Source: Papio anubis | Lineage: Eukaryota; Chordata; Mammalia; Primates; Cercopithecidae | DNA length: 64,000 bases | Assembly: GCF_008728515.1 (NCBI RefSeq) | Contig: NC_044986.1 | Coordinates: 67,332,817-67,396,816 of the forward strand | Direction: 5' to 3' | Shown here: piece after piece, positions 25,689 through 37,270 of the stretch | Layout of the letters: each line of letters begins with the position of its first letter | How positions within the stretch are numbered: position 1 is the stretch's first letter | Position numbers and translations under genes: made by a program | The notes under the pieces: generated by a model | Seen by the model: the letters and a program-made list of their open reading frames with translations, nothing else | Databases searched by the model: none | Told to the model about the DNA's origin: nothing

Positions 25689-25701
25689 GGTAATGATTAA
25701 C
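25689..25701 (-). promoter_or_regulatory. HNF1-like palindromic site in the PCBD1 promoter
   Basis: The + strand reads GGTAATGATTAAC, 12 of 13 positions of the HNF1 consensus GTTAATNATTAAC with a single mismatch. It is about 100 bases upstream of the PCBD1 ATG and is an AT-rich island inside the CpG island. PCBD1 is the HNF1 dimerisation cofactor. Binding is inferred, not shown. Confidence 0.6.
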
Positions 25702-25879
25702 GTCCCCAGCCAGGGTCGCGCTCGGCCTGCTTCCTTCCAGTACTTTCCTCGCTGCTCAGAGCCAATCCTCCGAGCTTGTTTCAGGGAGCTAGGGTGAAGC
25801 ATGAGGGCTCCAAATGCCCGCTTCAGGGTTGGAATCCCACCCCGCCGCTTACAGCTGGGTGGCCCTGGGCGCCAGAATA

Positions 25880-27364
25880 CCTATTTATTTCTTTATAAAA
25901 ATCTTTTACTTAGATAGAATTGACATGCAATAAGTTGCACATATTCAACGTGTACAATTTGATAAATTTTAATGTTTCCCTCGCGAGACCATCACTGAGA
26001 TCAAGAATAGCATATCAAGTTTCCTTGATGACTAATGATATTGAATATCTTTTCATGTACTTATTTGCTAAGGATAAGTCTTTTTTAGTGAATAGCATGT
26101 TTGAATTTCCTGCCCATTAAAAAAGAAATTGGGTTGTTTGTTTTCTTATCGAGTTTTGAGGGTGTTTTTTTCTGGATATAAGGACATGATCAGGCAGTGC
26201 TTTTCAAATATTTTCTTTGAATTATCTTACGCTGCCTTTCAAAGAGCAAACGTTCTTAATTTTGATGAAATCCAATTTATCAAATGCTTCTTTGATGGAT
26301 TTCTATTTTGATGTTGTACGCATAGAAATCTTGGCCTAATCCGAGATCACAAAAGTTTTCTCCTATGTTTTAGAGCTTTGGGTTTTACATTTAGTCTGTG
26401 ATCCACGTTTAGTAAATATTTTTGTATGCTTCAAGTTATAGATCCAGATTCACTTTTGCACGTGGAGATTCAGTTATTCCTTTCTCCACTGAATTGTCTT
26501 CGCACCTTTGTAAAACATCAATTGACTATATATGTGTGGGTTTATTTCTGAGCCCTTTCTTCTGTTCCATTGATCTGTTTGTCCATCATGACAGGACGTG
26601 ACCTTGTCTTGATTATTATAGCTTTATAATAAGTCTTAGAGTCAGGTTAGAAAAGTCCTCTCACACTTTACATTTTTTCTATTAACTTTTATTCTTGTAC
26701 TCCATTTTTATTCCCCCTCGCCCGCCGCCACCGCCCATAGCAGCCTCTCTAATGTGTTAATGTGTATTTTTGTTTGCACATGTTCTTGCAAAATTTGTGG
26801 TGTTGTTTCGTCTATATGTATTTTTAAATTTATGTAAATGGTATTATGTAAATATATTACATTTCTCAGTCTGTTTCTTACAAAACAGAGTATTTAGTGG
26901 AAAATTAAGATCTACCCATGTTGCTATATGTATATTCAATCTGTAGCTTTTAACTGCGGCCTAGTATTTTGTAATGAGAGTCTGCCGTGGTTTCTTGTTC
27001 TATCAGTGATGGATACTTAGGTTCCCTCCAACTTTCTGCTGCTACCACCACCTCCCAAACCCGTGAGTATGTGGGCACACACACACATACACACAGAGTT
27101 AAACAACAATGCTGCTGCAGTGAACATCTCTAATAGCTCCCAGGGCTGTGGGCAGTTTCTTAAGTATATTCATACCCTATGAATCCAGCAATTCCCCCCA
27201 TGGGTGTGTATCTCAAAATAGTTCCAGATGATGTCCAGAATGGGGACACCAGTCCTCATTCTCGCCCGCACAGTGTGAGGGGGTACTATTTCCATATGCA
27301 CCTTACACATACATACTCACACTTCCTGTTAGCCAGCTTTTTATTTTTTGTCAGGCTAATAGCT
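25880..27364 (-). mobile_element. L1 fragment(s), antisense
   Basis: Reads as the reverse of L1 3' regions: ATAGAATTGACATGCAATAA, GTTTTCTCCTATGTTTTAGA and TTGATGACTAATGATATTGA. It is 5'-truncated, with no open ORF2. It is broken at its right edge by an LTR and appears to resume at about 28317. It includes a short (CA)n at about 27076-27096. Confidence 0.75.
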
Positions 27365-27370
27365 ATCAAA

Positions 27371-28316
27371 TGAAGAGTTTATTGTGATGCAGGATTTTTC
27401 TTGACCCCTTTGCTGGGGTTGCAGCAGGGAGTGCCCTATGTATTCAGCTTGCAGGCCACATCTGGTTTGCGTTCCAGCCCACAGCTCACGTGGCCACCGC
27501 AACTGCACGCTCAGCCCCTGGCATGAGGGAGCATCTGAGAGAGTGATGCAGGGTTTGGCCAGCTGCATCAAGTCATGACACGGGAGCAGGCTCCGTGTGG
27601 CGCCCATGGCCGGACCAAGTGTGTCACCCCAAGAAGACTGTGGCAGCACCCAGGCAGGGGTGCCTGAAGCCCCAGAGAGGAGTGTTACAGAGCTAATTAG
27701 CTCTTTTTGCTCCACCATCTGCAGCCTGATGGACAGCAGCATGTTAGCAGCTCTGTCAGCCCCTTTCTCCACTCTGGCCTGTGGCTCCAGGACCAGCTTG
27801 GCCCTGCTGCTGCTTCTGTTCTGTGGGGCAGCTGCCTCCACCAGTGAGGGCAGACGGCCAGTGTTACAGCGTTTGTGGGTGCCGTTTGGTGGGTCCTGAG
27901 CTCTTGTCCTGCATCCAAGAAGAAAGAGGTCATGCTGACAATTGAAGGGTGATGAGGATGGAGAATTTTATTGAGTGATGAAACAGCTCTCAGTGGAGAG
28001 GGAACGAGAAGGTCGCCTTGTCTCCCTCAGTGTGGCTGAGTCTAGGGGGTTTTATAGGCACAGGATCGGGGCGGGGCAGGCTGTAGGTAGTATTAGAAAA
28101 GGCAACATTTGATTGGTTAAAAAGTGTTATTCAGAAAGAACCAATCAGGAAAGAGTGGGCAAACAGGAACAGAAGTTCTCACCCTGGGTTGAGGGGTTTC
28201 ATCCCAAACCAGCAGTCCAGGCTGTTTTTGGCTTGAATGTGGGGTTCACTGGGGACCCGCCCTATCTGCTTAGGTATTTGTTTACTTCCTGCTACTCTCA
28301 ATTGTTTCACCCTACA
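27371..28316 (-). mobile_element. ERV1-type LTR inserted in L1, antisense
   Basis: On the - strand the element starts TGTAGGGTGAAAC and ends AATAAACTCTTCA, i.e. TG...CA ends. It has paired CCAATCA motifs, a TATAAAA box (about 28055) and an AATAAA (about 27966), the U3-R layout of a gammaretrovirus-like LTR. L1 sequence lies on both sides. The LTR family and the target duplication are not identified. No gag, pol or env is present. Confidence 0.6.
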
Positions 28317-28760
28317 TTGTTTTCTGATGACTAATGAGTTTGAGAACCTCTTCATATGCTTGTTACCATTTGGGGGTTACTATTTGTGAATTGCTTTTTA
28401 ATATCCTTTGCCAATTTTTGAGAATTTACAGTGCTCCTTTTTATAGTTGGTTTGTGGGTGTTTATATAAAATCTACACATTAATTGCTTGTCAGTTTTGA
28501 TATTGCAAATATCTCCTCCCATTCTGCCATCTGTATACTAACTTATTCCATGAGATCCATGATGTCTGTGGGCAGAAATCTTATATTTTGGTGTAATAAG
28601 ATTTATCTTTTTTCCCTCTGCCTTATAATTTTGTGCATTTGAAAATTTCTTTGATAAGTCCTCTCCCCACCCTGCTACAAAAATATACTCCCTTTTCTTT
28701 TGTTAACTTTATATTTAGATAGATTTAAGACCTAAATGTGAAAGTTCCCTTTTGGTATGT
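28317..28760 (-). mobile_element. L1 fragment, antisense, right of the LTR
   Basis: TTTCTGATGACTAATGAG, TTCATATGCTTGTTACCATT and ATCTCCTCCCATTCTG are reverse L1 3' UTR phrases. Probably the same insertion as the fragment left of the LTR. Confidence 0.7.
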
Positions 28761-29430
28761 AGTGTTAGGCAGGATATTAGTCTCCAAAGATAGCACCCAA
28801 TGAACCATAACTCCCAATATTCACACCCTGCATAGTTCTCACCCATGTTGAATCTGGGATGGCCCAGTGTGACCAATCAATGGTCAGAAATGTCACCATG
28901 CAACTTTGTTTTGATACAGTGTCTTGCTCTGTCGCCCAGGCTGGAGTGCAGTGGTATAATCATAGCTCATTGCAGCCTTGACCTCCTGGGCTCAAACGAT
29001 CCTTCTGCCTCAGCTCCCTCAAGTAGCCACCATGCCTGGATAATTCAATTTTTTAAATTTTTTATAGAGGCAGGATCTTTCTGTGTTGCCAGTCTGGTCT
29101 GAAACTCTTGGGCTCAAATGTTGGGCCTTGGCCTCCCAAATGTTGGGATGCCAGGTGTGAGCCACCACACCCAGCTATAACTTCTAAGACTAGGCCAAAG
29201 AAACCCTGGGATCTGTTAACCATTCTCCAGCCACGTGAGTGAGAATCTTGGATGCCCAGACCCGCCAAACCTTCAGATGACTTCAGCCCCAGGAGACATC
29301 TGACTTCAATCCCACGTGAGGCTGCAAGTGAGACCAGTCAACCCATGGAACCATGAGAAATTATAATTTTTGTTATAAGCCACTCAGCATGGTGATTTGT
29401 TCTGCAGCAATAGGAGCAAATGGCAGGAAC
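28761..29430 (+). mobile_element. Old MaLR/MLT1-like LTR split by an Alu
   Basis: Sequence on either side of the Alu at 28905-29176 reads like one degraded LTR. The left has ATTAGTCTCCAAAGATAGC and ACTCCCAATATTCACACCCT; the right has AATTTTTGTTATAAGCCACT, a common MaLR ending. Assignment is tentative. Confidence 0.4.
28905..29176 (-). repeat. Alu, antisense, old
   Basis: GTCTTGCTCTGTCGCCCAGG through GAGCCACCACACCCAGC with several internal deletions; AluJ-like. Confidence 0.85.
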
Positions 29431-30560
29431 AAAAATTGGTGCCTGGAAGTAGAATGTTGCCATAAAAGCAACCTAACACATGTAGCATTAGGTTGAGAAT
29501 GGGTGGTGACAGTGGAAGGAAAGATTTAAGGACAGCAAGAAGGCAGGAGGCAGAAAGCCTTGCTCTCATACTTAACAATGAGAAAAGACTGCAGGCACTA
29601 CAAAGTCATCACTTTTCTTGAGCTCACCAGGGAGCTGAGCTCACAGGGCAATCAAGTATCCTGAATTCCAAGAGGGCAGGTCCCTCCAAGGAGAGGCAGG
29701 ATGTGCAGTCTGGCTCACTTGGGCAGCACTTGGAGGAAGGGGCAGCCTTCATTAAAGTGGGTAAGAAGAAAGAAATCAGTTCAGTTTTAACAAATTGTTG
29801 GGAGCCAAGTGTGGGCTGGCATGTCGGTCTGAGATAGCAAGGGGCCCAGACAAGGTGAGAGTTTGTACACACTGACCGCCTCTTCTGTGTGCATGCTCGC
29901 AGGGTGCTCCTCCGGTGAGGGAGTGGGGAAGGATGAGGGAAGGAGAGGGACCCACTCAGTGGTGTGGGGGCTGAAAGGGCTGTTTTTGCTGTGGGAAAAG
30001 TGCCCAACCCCCTGTCCTAAGCCCCCTGTTCAGTGGTGCAAAAGTCTTAAGCCACAAGCTGAGGCCAACAAACCGTGTCACTCCCAGGGCACAGCCCCAT
30101 GGTGGCTTCATTTCTGGTAGGAGAACCCCCCTACCCTTGGGGGAGGTTCAGGAAACTGTACTGGGACCAAGATCCTATGTTAATATCATTCAAGATCCTA
30201 TGTTAATATCATTCCCACTCCCTCTGGGGCAGAGTGGGAAGTTCTCCCACGAAAGACCTGCCCCGGATATAAGGCAGGGTCCACTGCACTGAGGCGGATG
30301 GGTGGGAAGGCTGAGAAAGATCCACTGTCCCGGGCATCTGAGAGCCTACACTTACCTCCCCACCACGAACCTGGTGGTGGGCAGCAAACCTGGTAGTCGC
30401 CACCGGGAGAAGGGCAAGAGTATGGAAAATATGAAGAAAGAGACCTCCTTCCTGTTGGGCCACTGGGGACGTGGCAATTACTACCACAGAGAGATTACTG
30501 TTCACCTCCAGAACAACTGGATAAAAGGCCACCTGACCCTACCATGTGCTGATGAGGAGG
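29431..30560. other. Intergenic, mostly unclassified
   Basis: No gene recognised. It contains a perfect 23-bp tandem duplication, CAAGATCCTATGTTAATATC plus ATT, at 30168-30213. The sequence at 30230-30560 runs straight into L1 and may be part of an older element. Confidence 0.5.
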
Positions 30561-30618
30561 TGGCATTGCTGCAAGTCTCATATTTTGCTGGTGGACATGA
30601 AAAATGCTTCAGCCACTT

Positions 30619-31158
30619 TTTTTTTTAGTACAGTTAAATTTTCCATATATTTTGTGGTTATTTGACTAGTGTCTGCTGTGTTAGCTTCCTAGGGCTGCCA
30701 TAACAAATGATCACAAACTTGGTGGCTTATTCTCTCACCATCCTGGAGGCCAGAAGTCCGAATGGAGGCGTCAGCAGGGCCATGCTTCTCCCGAGGACTC
30801 TAGGGAAAAGCCCTTCCTCATCTCTTCCAGCTCCCGGTGGCTCCTGGAGTTCCTTGGCTTGTGACAGCATCACTCCTATCTTTGCCTCCGTCTTCACATG
30901 GCCTCCTTCCCTGTGTCTCTACATCCTTTTTTTTCCATGTCCAGAGCCCAGGAGCACATTCTTCACTGAAATCACTCTCTGCTGCAGCTTTTAGAATCCG
31001 GTCACTCTTGAAAACACCAAAGGCCACTGGAGCCTGCAGCTGCCCATCATGTCAAGATCCGCTGATATCACGGTAGCACTCAGCAGTGGCAGCCCATTGC
31101 TTCAGCTGCTGGAAAAACAAGACCATCTGCTGAGTCAGAGGTCCCACCCGAAGCCAAG
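30619..31158 (-). mobile_element. Retroposed insert in L1 with target-site duplication and poly(A), partly MLT1-like
   Basis: An exact 10-bp duplication TCAGCCACTT flanks the insert (30609-30618 and 31159-31168). Removing it joins L1 sequence seamlessly. The insert begins with T8 on the + strand, i.e. a poly(A) tail on the - strand. Its 3' half on the - strand resembles an MLT1-type LTR (about 30680-30990: GTTAGCTTCCTAGGGCTGCC on +). Its 5' 170 bases (about 30990-31158) are not a repeat I recognise. Likely a processed copy of a transcript that ended in an LTR. Confidence 0.6.
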
Positions 31159-31489
31159 TCAGCCACTTCTGAAAACCATTTGGCAATTTCAATTTCTTAT
31201 GAAGTGGAAGAGACACTTACCTATGTATCAGCAACCCCACTCCAACAGAAATGAAGACACATCCACACAAAAGCCTATGTGCTAATGCTCATGTTTGTGG
31301 CAGCTATGCTTGAAAACAATTCAAATGTCCATCAACAGGTGAATGAATACACAATGTCGTATGTCCATAAACTGGAATACTAATCAGCAATATAAAGAAA
31401 TGAACTACTGACACCTTTAACCACGTGGGTGGATATCAAAAGCATTATGCAGGGAGTAACAGCACAGAAGGCTATGTGGTGTATTATTC

Positions 31490-31799
31490 TTTTTCTTTTT
31501 TGTGGGGGGCAGGAGGGGGAATGGAGTTTCTCTCTTGTTGCCCAGACTGGAGTACAATGGCGCGATCTCAGCTCACTGCAACCTCCTCGTCCTGGGTTCA
31601 AGTGATTCTCCTGCCTCAGTTTCTTGAGTAGCTGGGATTACAGGCATGCGCCACCATGCCTGGCTAATTTTTGTATTTTTAGTAGAGATGGGATTTTGCC
31701 AAGTTGGCCAGACAGGTCTCAAACTCCTGACCTCAGGTGATCCACCCACCTCAGCCTCCCAAAGTGCTGAGATTACAGGCATGAGCCACTGTGCATGGC
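31490..31799 (-). repeat. Alu, antisense, in L1
   Basis: GGAATGGAGTTTCTCTCTTG through GAGCCACTGTGCATGGCC. TATTATTCTTTTT occurs at both edges as target-site duplication. The T tail is interrupted by a G-rich piece (GTGGGGGGCAGGAGGGGG). Confidence 0.9.
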
Positions 31800-32265
31800 C
31801 TATATTATTCTTTTTATATGACACTCTGAAAGCCACAAAACTAGGTATAGGGAGAGAAGAGATTAGTGATTGCAAGGGGCGAGAAGGGATGGGAGGGAAG
31901 GAGTTGACTGTAGAGGGGCACAAAGGAAATTAATCAAAACAGTCTATGTATCTTGATTGTGGCATGATCACATGACTAGATGCCTCTGTCAAAAAGATGA
32001 ATATGTAAATTATATCTCAACAAACCTGACTTTAAAAAGAAAGCTAATCTACCATGCTAAGTCTGCAGATAATTATTACCACTGGGGAGTTAGTGCTGGA
32101 AAGAGACTATGTATGGGTTTCTGGTAGTACCCTGTATCTTCATCTGGCAAAGTTGGTCTTTGGGTGTGTACGTCTGTCAGTTTACAAAAATTCTTCAAGC
32201 TGAATCCCTATGAATAATGTGCTGTTATATATGTAATATTTCAATAAAAAGTTTTTTAAAAGGCA

Positions 32266-34371
32266 GTGAGAAAATATTATTGGAAAAAAAGATTCAAGAA
32301 CAAGTAGGAACAATGTCTCTTCAGTAACTTGGAAGAGACGAGTGGTACCTACTGAACTCATGCTTGGCTTCTAGCAGCCTAGAATACCATTGAGAAGACA
32401 GAGAGCAATGAGCTAAAAAGAGGGCCTTTTTAGCTTCTCAGTTAGCAAATGATTCTAAAGGTAAGAAGTGGCTTCATGGTAAAGATCAAGTCAAGGGGAA
32501 AGCTGTAAGGCTCCTGTTATGACCTTAGAAAGATTTAAGACTCTGTCTTACAGACACTTTCAGGTAAACAATAGGGCTTCTAAGAATCTTCTTGATATGC
32601 CTCCTAGACCAACTTTGCCAGGCAGGAGGGCTGTTAAAGACCTTAAGAATTTTGTTTCTCAACACCCTGACTCTTGGACCAAGGTACTCAGGGGCCTCTC
32701 TTCAAGAGATTTGTGGCTGTAATTCTTGTCCAATAGAAGGAACCTCAATAAGGTCTATAGGAACCTCACAAAGCTTTTAGTAGAATTGTATTGGTACTGG
32801 CACTGCCAACTTGAACTAAAGACAGAGACAATTCAAAACAGAAAGAGTCCACTGTACCTCCTACCCTTCAGAATCAGACTGAAAAGCTACTCCACTTCAA
32901 GCATGGACATATCTAAAAGAAAAGATAAGTCAGATTTCAGAGATAAGAGCTTGGCTTTTTGAGCCAAGAGCTATAATCACTTCCAGGGAACAAGACTGGG
33001 CTATCAATCACTGGGGAGCTGGCAACATGTGCCCTGCTGGATTTTAGAATTACCATGGGCCCAAAACTGCCATGTGCCGTCTTCCCTTTTTTTTCTTTTG
33101 AACAGGAGTGTTCAAGTTGTCTGGGGCCCCATGTTGCGCTGAAGCAGCCTCAACTTCCCTCTTTTGATGCCTCTGTCTGTCAGGATGGGCTGGGTAATGC
33201 TGCAGTAACAAGTAACCCCCAATCTCAGTAGCTCAACACAACAAAAATTTCTTTTTTTCTCTTATAACATGTTCAATACAGGTAGACAGAGGGACTCTAT
33301 GCCTTGTAGTTACACAGGAACCCAGGTTAATGGAGGTTTCATCTCTCATATATTTGCATAATCACTGCAAAAGTGGGGTGGGAACATGGTGGGGTTAGCA
33401 GCAGTGGATCTTAAGTTTTAGCTCACATGGCTGTGCCTAGCTTCAAAGAGAGTGGGGAAGTACAAATCTACCATGTGCCCAAAAGCCGAGTGCTGGAATT
33501 CTGCATTTGATGAATGACATGAAGGACTTTCATAGGGAGCCACTACCCTGTGATGAAGTACCTAGTGAAATCTGCTGCTGGCCCAGGTAGAAAGAGAAGT
33601 CACCCTTCAGGCTACACATCCTGGGAATGGGGACCTGGGCCATGTGAAGCTCTAGGGTGTGGTCTGGTCTAGGGAAACTACTGTCCCCCAAGGGACTTTT
33701 GGGCCACCCTAGTGGAGTCTAGAGGCTGGTAATATCTAGATTTCTTTAGGCCATCTCCTAATCATCCCATTCTACCCCCTAGAATTTTGCCTCTCCATTA
33801 AAATAATTAGTCACCTCTTCCGAGGGGCAGGAGCAGACCCAGAATTTGTATGAGGCTGATGCTTAATGGCATTTTGGATACCTTCTTTAAGAGGAAGAAC
33901 ACAAATTACAAAAGCAAATTAAAGTACAAATATAAATATTTACTTAGAAGGAGAAAGGAATTAACAACAAATTGTAAGTTCAAGAGAACTTTTACAAACA
34001 TCACAAAGTTCAGAAAAATAATATTTTTATGAACTGCCTGACGCACACCTGTAAGTTTTCCTTTCCTACGGTTTTGGCTACATTTTCATGGCCTCTTCAT
34101 ATGATGATGATTTGGCATTAGCACTTCTAAAGAGAGAATAGGATGGTAAATTTTGATAATCAAAAAAGGAAATGAATGCTAGAAGGAAGACTGATTATTT
34201 TTATTTTTGATAGTTTGAATGTGTAAACTTGATGGCACACACATACGTGCTTGCTGGTTGGACCTAATGAAAGGTGAAATTCTGATACATTCTTTTTGTG
34301 CAATTAAAAAAAGAAAAAAGTGATAGTGTATTTACCATTGAATATGTTACATTATTAGGAATATTTATTGG
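32266..34371. other. Intergenic, old unclassified sequence
   Basis: No gene recognised. 32.3-33.1 kb reads like decayed retroviral or other transposon interior with many stops. 33.18-33.6 kb resembles an old LTR (GTAACAAGTAACCCCCAATC). 33.8-34.3 kb is AT-rich. Families not assigned. Confidence 0.4.
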
Positions 34372-34668
34372 CCAGGCCCACGCTGTAATCCTAGCACTTT
34401 GGGAGGCTGAGGCAGGTAGGTTACTTGAGGTCAGGAGGTCAAGACCAGCTTCACCATGTTGGCGAAGCCCTGTCTTTATCAAAAATACAAAAATTAGCCA
34501 GATGTGGTGACGGGTGCCTGTCATCCCAACTACCTGGGAGACTGAACCAGGAGAACTGCTTGAACCCAGAAGGTGGATGTCGCAGTGAGCCAAGATCTCG
34601 CCACTGCATTCCAGCCTGGGTGACAGAGTGAGAATCTGTTTTTTTTTTTTTTTTTTTTTTAAAAAAAA
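34372..34668 (+). repeat. Alu, sense, with aberrant T22A8 end
   Basis: GGCCAGGCCCACGCTGTAATCC to GAGTGAGAATCTG. Instead of CTCAAAA the tail is a run of about 22 T (34639-34660) followed by 8 A. The left monomer has a short deletion near its start. Confidence 0.88.
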
Positions 34669-36230
34669 GAAAAGAATACTCCTAATAAGAGGGACCATCT
34701 ATTTTGACTAGCTGTTGATGAAAATGAAACTGTCTGCTTAGAAATATTGCACACCTGATAACTGGGAGAATTTTCCAGAGGTCCGATGCCAGCTCTGTAC
34801 ATATGGAGCCTTGTTTCCCTGCGTTACCCATCTTTCTCTGCCAGAGGCCATGGGACATATCTTATAAGTGTGTATGTTCCTAGAAGGCACTTCTATAACC
34901 ATGATGGCTAGCAACAAACTTAGATATGGTAGTGACAGAGAATGGCATAAATGTATCCCTCTAAACCCAAATGAAGTGTATCCTCAACTCACCTGGCCCT
35001 CCGCCAGGTCAGCTCACATGCCCGGCATCTACTCTGACACCACCCAACGGGAGGGTTGTGACATGGGGAAAGTTGGAGTGGAAAAACAAACTGGGCCTGA
35101 CCTAGTCACTGGGCCTACACTGAAACTATCTTTCTTTAGAAAATTTTGCAAAAGCGTATGACCATATTGGTTCCTAGGTAGGACCCATCAGGTGAAGGCC
35201 CCTGAGGCTCAGACTTTATTTGCTTCCCAGGAATCCCACTCCTGCCTGGGAGCCTTCACTGCTGAACCCGCTCGATTCCTGCCCACCCTGTAGGTCTCTT
35301 TCCTCAGTGCTTCATTTCCTTTTTCCCTTGCTGAAGGGTGAAGAATGACATATCTTTGAATCCCCCAGGGCATCTGGAAATCTGCCCCGTACTTAATACG
35401 TTCTCAACAAATGTTTCCCAAATTCATGTTTGTGTATTTCTGCAGGGAGCTGAGATAGCTACTTAGCACCCTATAAACTGTATTCAAGAAATATTGTTCA
35501 ACAGTGACAACCCTGAAACACTAACATTTATGTAGTATAATCTTTTGCCAGGTCCCATGCTAAGGATCTAAAAAGGTTTATAAAAGCTTTTTTTCGAATT
35601 ATAGAAGGAGCATGTACTGATAGTAAAAAAAGAAAGAAAAAAAAGGTGGGCCCATATGGTTGGTATAAAGAGAAAGGTAAAAACCCCCTCTGCCACCCTG
35701 CTCTGTACCCACCCCAGGTCGCCAGGCAGAGGTCACCACGGCCTCTGGAGGCAGTGTCTGCCCTGAGGTCTGGCTCCTCCGCCTGCTTAACTGTGGGATC
35801 TTGAGCAAGTTACTTAACCTTTTGCAATATCAGTGTCCTCCACTGTAAAATGGGGATAATAACAATAGCAGCCTTGTGTGAGGTTGTAATGATTAAATGA
35901 GACATTTCATGTTGAGTGTCTGGCACTGCCCCCTGTATCCTCTCAACCCCACCTTGAAGGTGACCTTCAAGAGTAAGACTTTCTGCCCCTCTCTGCCCAT
36001 CGAACATGCTCTGCCCACATGCTGGACAGGCTGCAGGTGACAGGGAGTTAAGACCCTACTCTCAACCAATGTAGGATGGGGGTTGGTGGATGCATATCCA
36101 CTTCCTTACCCCTCAGTGGAAGGATTTTGATGTGTTTACACCATCGCTCCAAGGGTCCCCAGCAGGACTGAGTGATAACCTGCTCGTTCGTGCTTACTTA
36201 CTCAGCTCTCCTCCCTCCCCATCCTAACCT
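34669..36230. other. Intergenic, includes a MIR
   Basis: No gene seen. A sense MIR lies at about 35765-35925 (CTTGAGCAAGTTACTTAACC, AAAATGGGGATAATAACAAT). Confidence 0.6.
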
Positions 36231-37270
36231 GCTTTTTTTTTCTTCTTAATTAAAGGTTGTCCTTTTGTTATTGGTTTGTAGAATTACAACCCCTTGTTGA
36301 TTATCTACATTGTAAATATTTTCTCCGAATCTCATTTGGTTTTTAGCTTGGTGACATAAAGAAATGTTTAGTTCTTAGATAGCCCAGTCTGCCTGACTTT
36401 TCCTTTATGGTTTCCTTATGGTTTTGCTTAGGAAGGACTTTCTCACCTCAAGATTAACAAATAGCTGTCTCTATTGCCTCTTAGTACTTTTTCAGTTGAT
36501 AAAAAGTTGGTAAAAGATTTGTTAATCTCTTTGGAATTTACTTTTGGGTATGATATGAGATATAATAAGAATAAGAAAAGTAACAATTATTTTATTTCCG
36601 AATAGATAAACAATAATCTCATACTATTTTTTAAATACAAAGAATAGGCCATCCTTTCGTCACTGATTGGAAATGCTACTTTTGTAATACGCTAATGTCC
36701 CATAATCCCCATAGCTTGGTTTCTGGGTTCTTTGTTCTGTTCCTTTGATCCATCAACTCCATCCTGTTTTAATTTCTCTAGCTTTATAGTTCATTTTGAT
36801 ATCTGGTACGTCAAGTCCAATCTCATTTTTCTTCTTCAAAGTGTTCTTGCCTCTTCTCGCTTGTTTACTCTTTCAGATGGGCTTGAAAATCAGCTTGTCA
36901 AGTTCTATAAAAATCCCTTTAGGATTCTGATTGCGAATGCATTGAATTTTGGGGAAGAATTGACATCTTCATATTATCAGGTCTTTCCATCTTGGAGCAT
37001 GATATATCACCCCATTTATTCAGGCCTTCTCTATGCCCTTCAGTAAAGTTTTACTGTGTTCCTCATGCAGGATTTGGACATGTCTCGTTCAGTTTATTCT
37101 CAGGTGTTTTATAGTTAGAGTTGGCTGCTGTGCACGGGATGATTGCTTCATTACATTTCTAATTGGCCTTTGCAGGTATACAGGAGAAGTGTGGATTTTG
37201 ATATGGTGTCTTATCTCCAGTCATGCTGATAAACTCTCTATTTAGTTCTAATATTTGTCAGTGGATTAGA
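36231..37270 (-). mobile_element. L1 fragment, antisense
   Basis: Reverse L1 3' phrases such as GTCCTTTTGTTATTGGTTTG, TTCTGTTCCTTTGATCCATC and TTTCTCTAGCTTTATAGTTC. 5'-truncated and non-coding. Confidence 0.7.

Larger units (their letters stand above)
30561..32265 (+). mobile_element. L1 3' fragment, sense, with two later insertions
   Basis: L1 ORF2-end and 3' UTR wording (TATTTTGCTGGTGGACATGA, ATTTGGCAATTTC, TCAAATGTCCATCAACAGGT, GGAATACTAATCAGCAATAT), ending AATAAAAAGTTTTTTAAA. It is interrupted by a retrocopy-like insert (30619-31158) and an Alu (about 31490-31799). No intact reading frame. Confidence 0.75.

Noticed and set aside
27356..27841. 161-codon frame on -
   Set aside because: It lies within the LTR-like element. 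No retroviral protein motif is visible.
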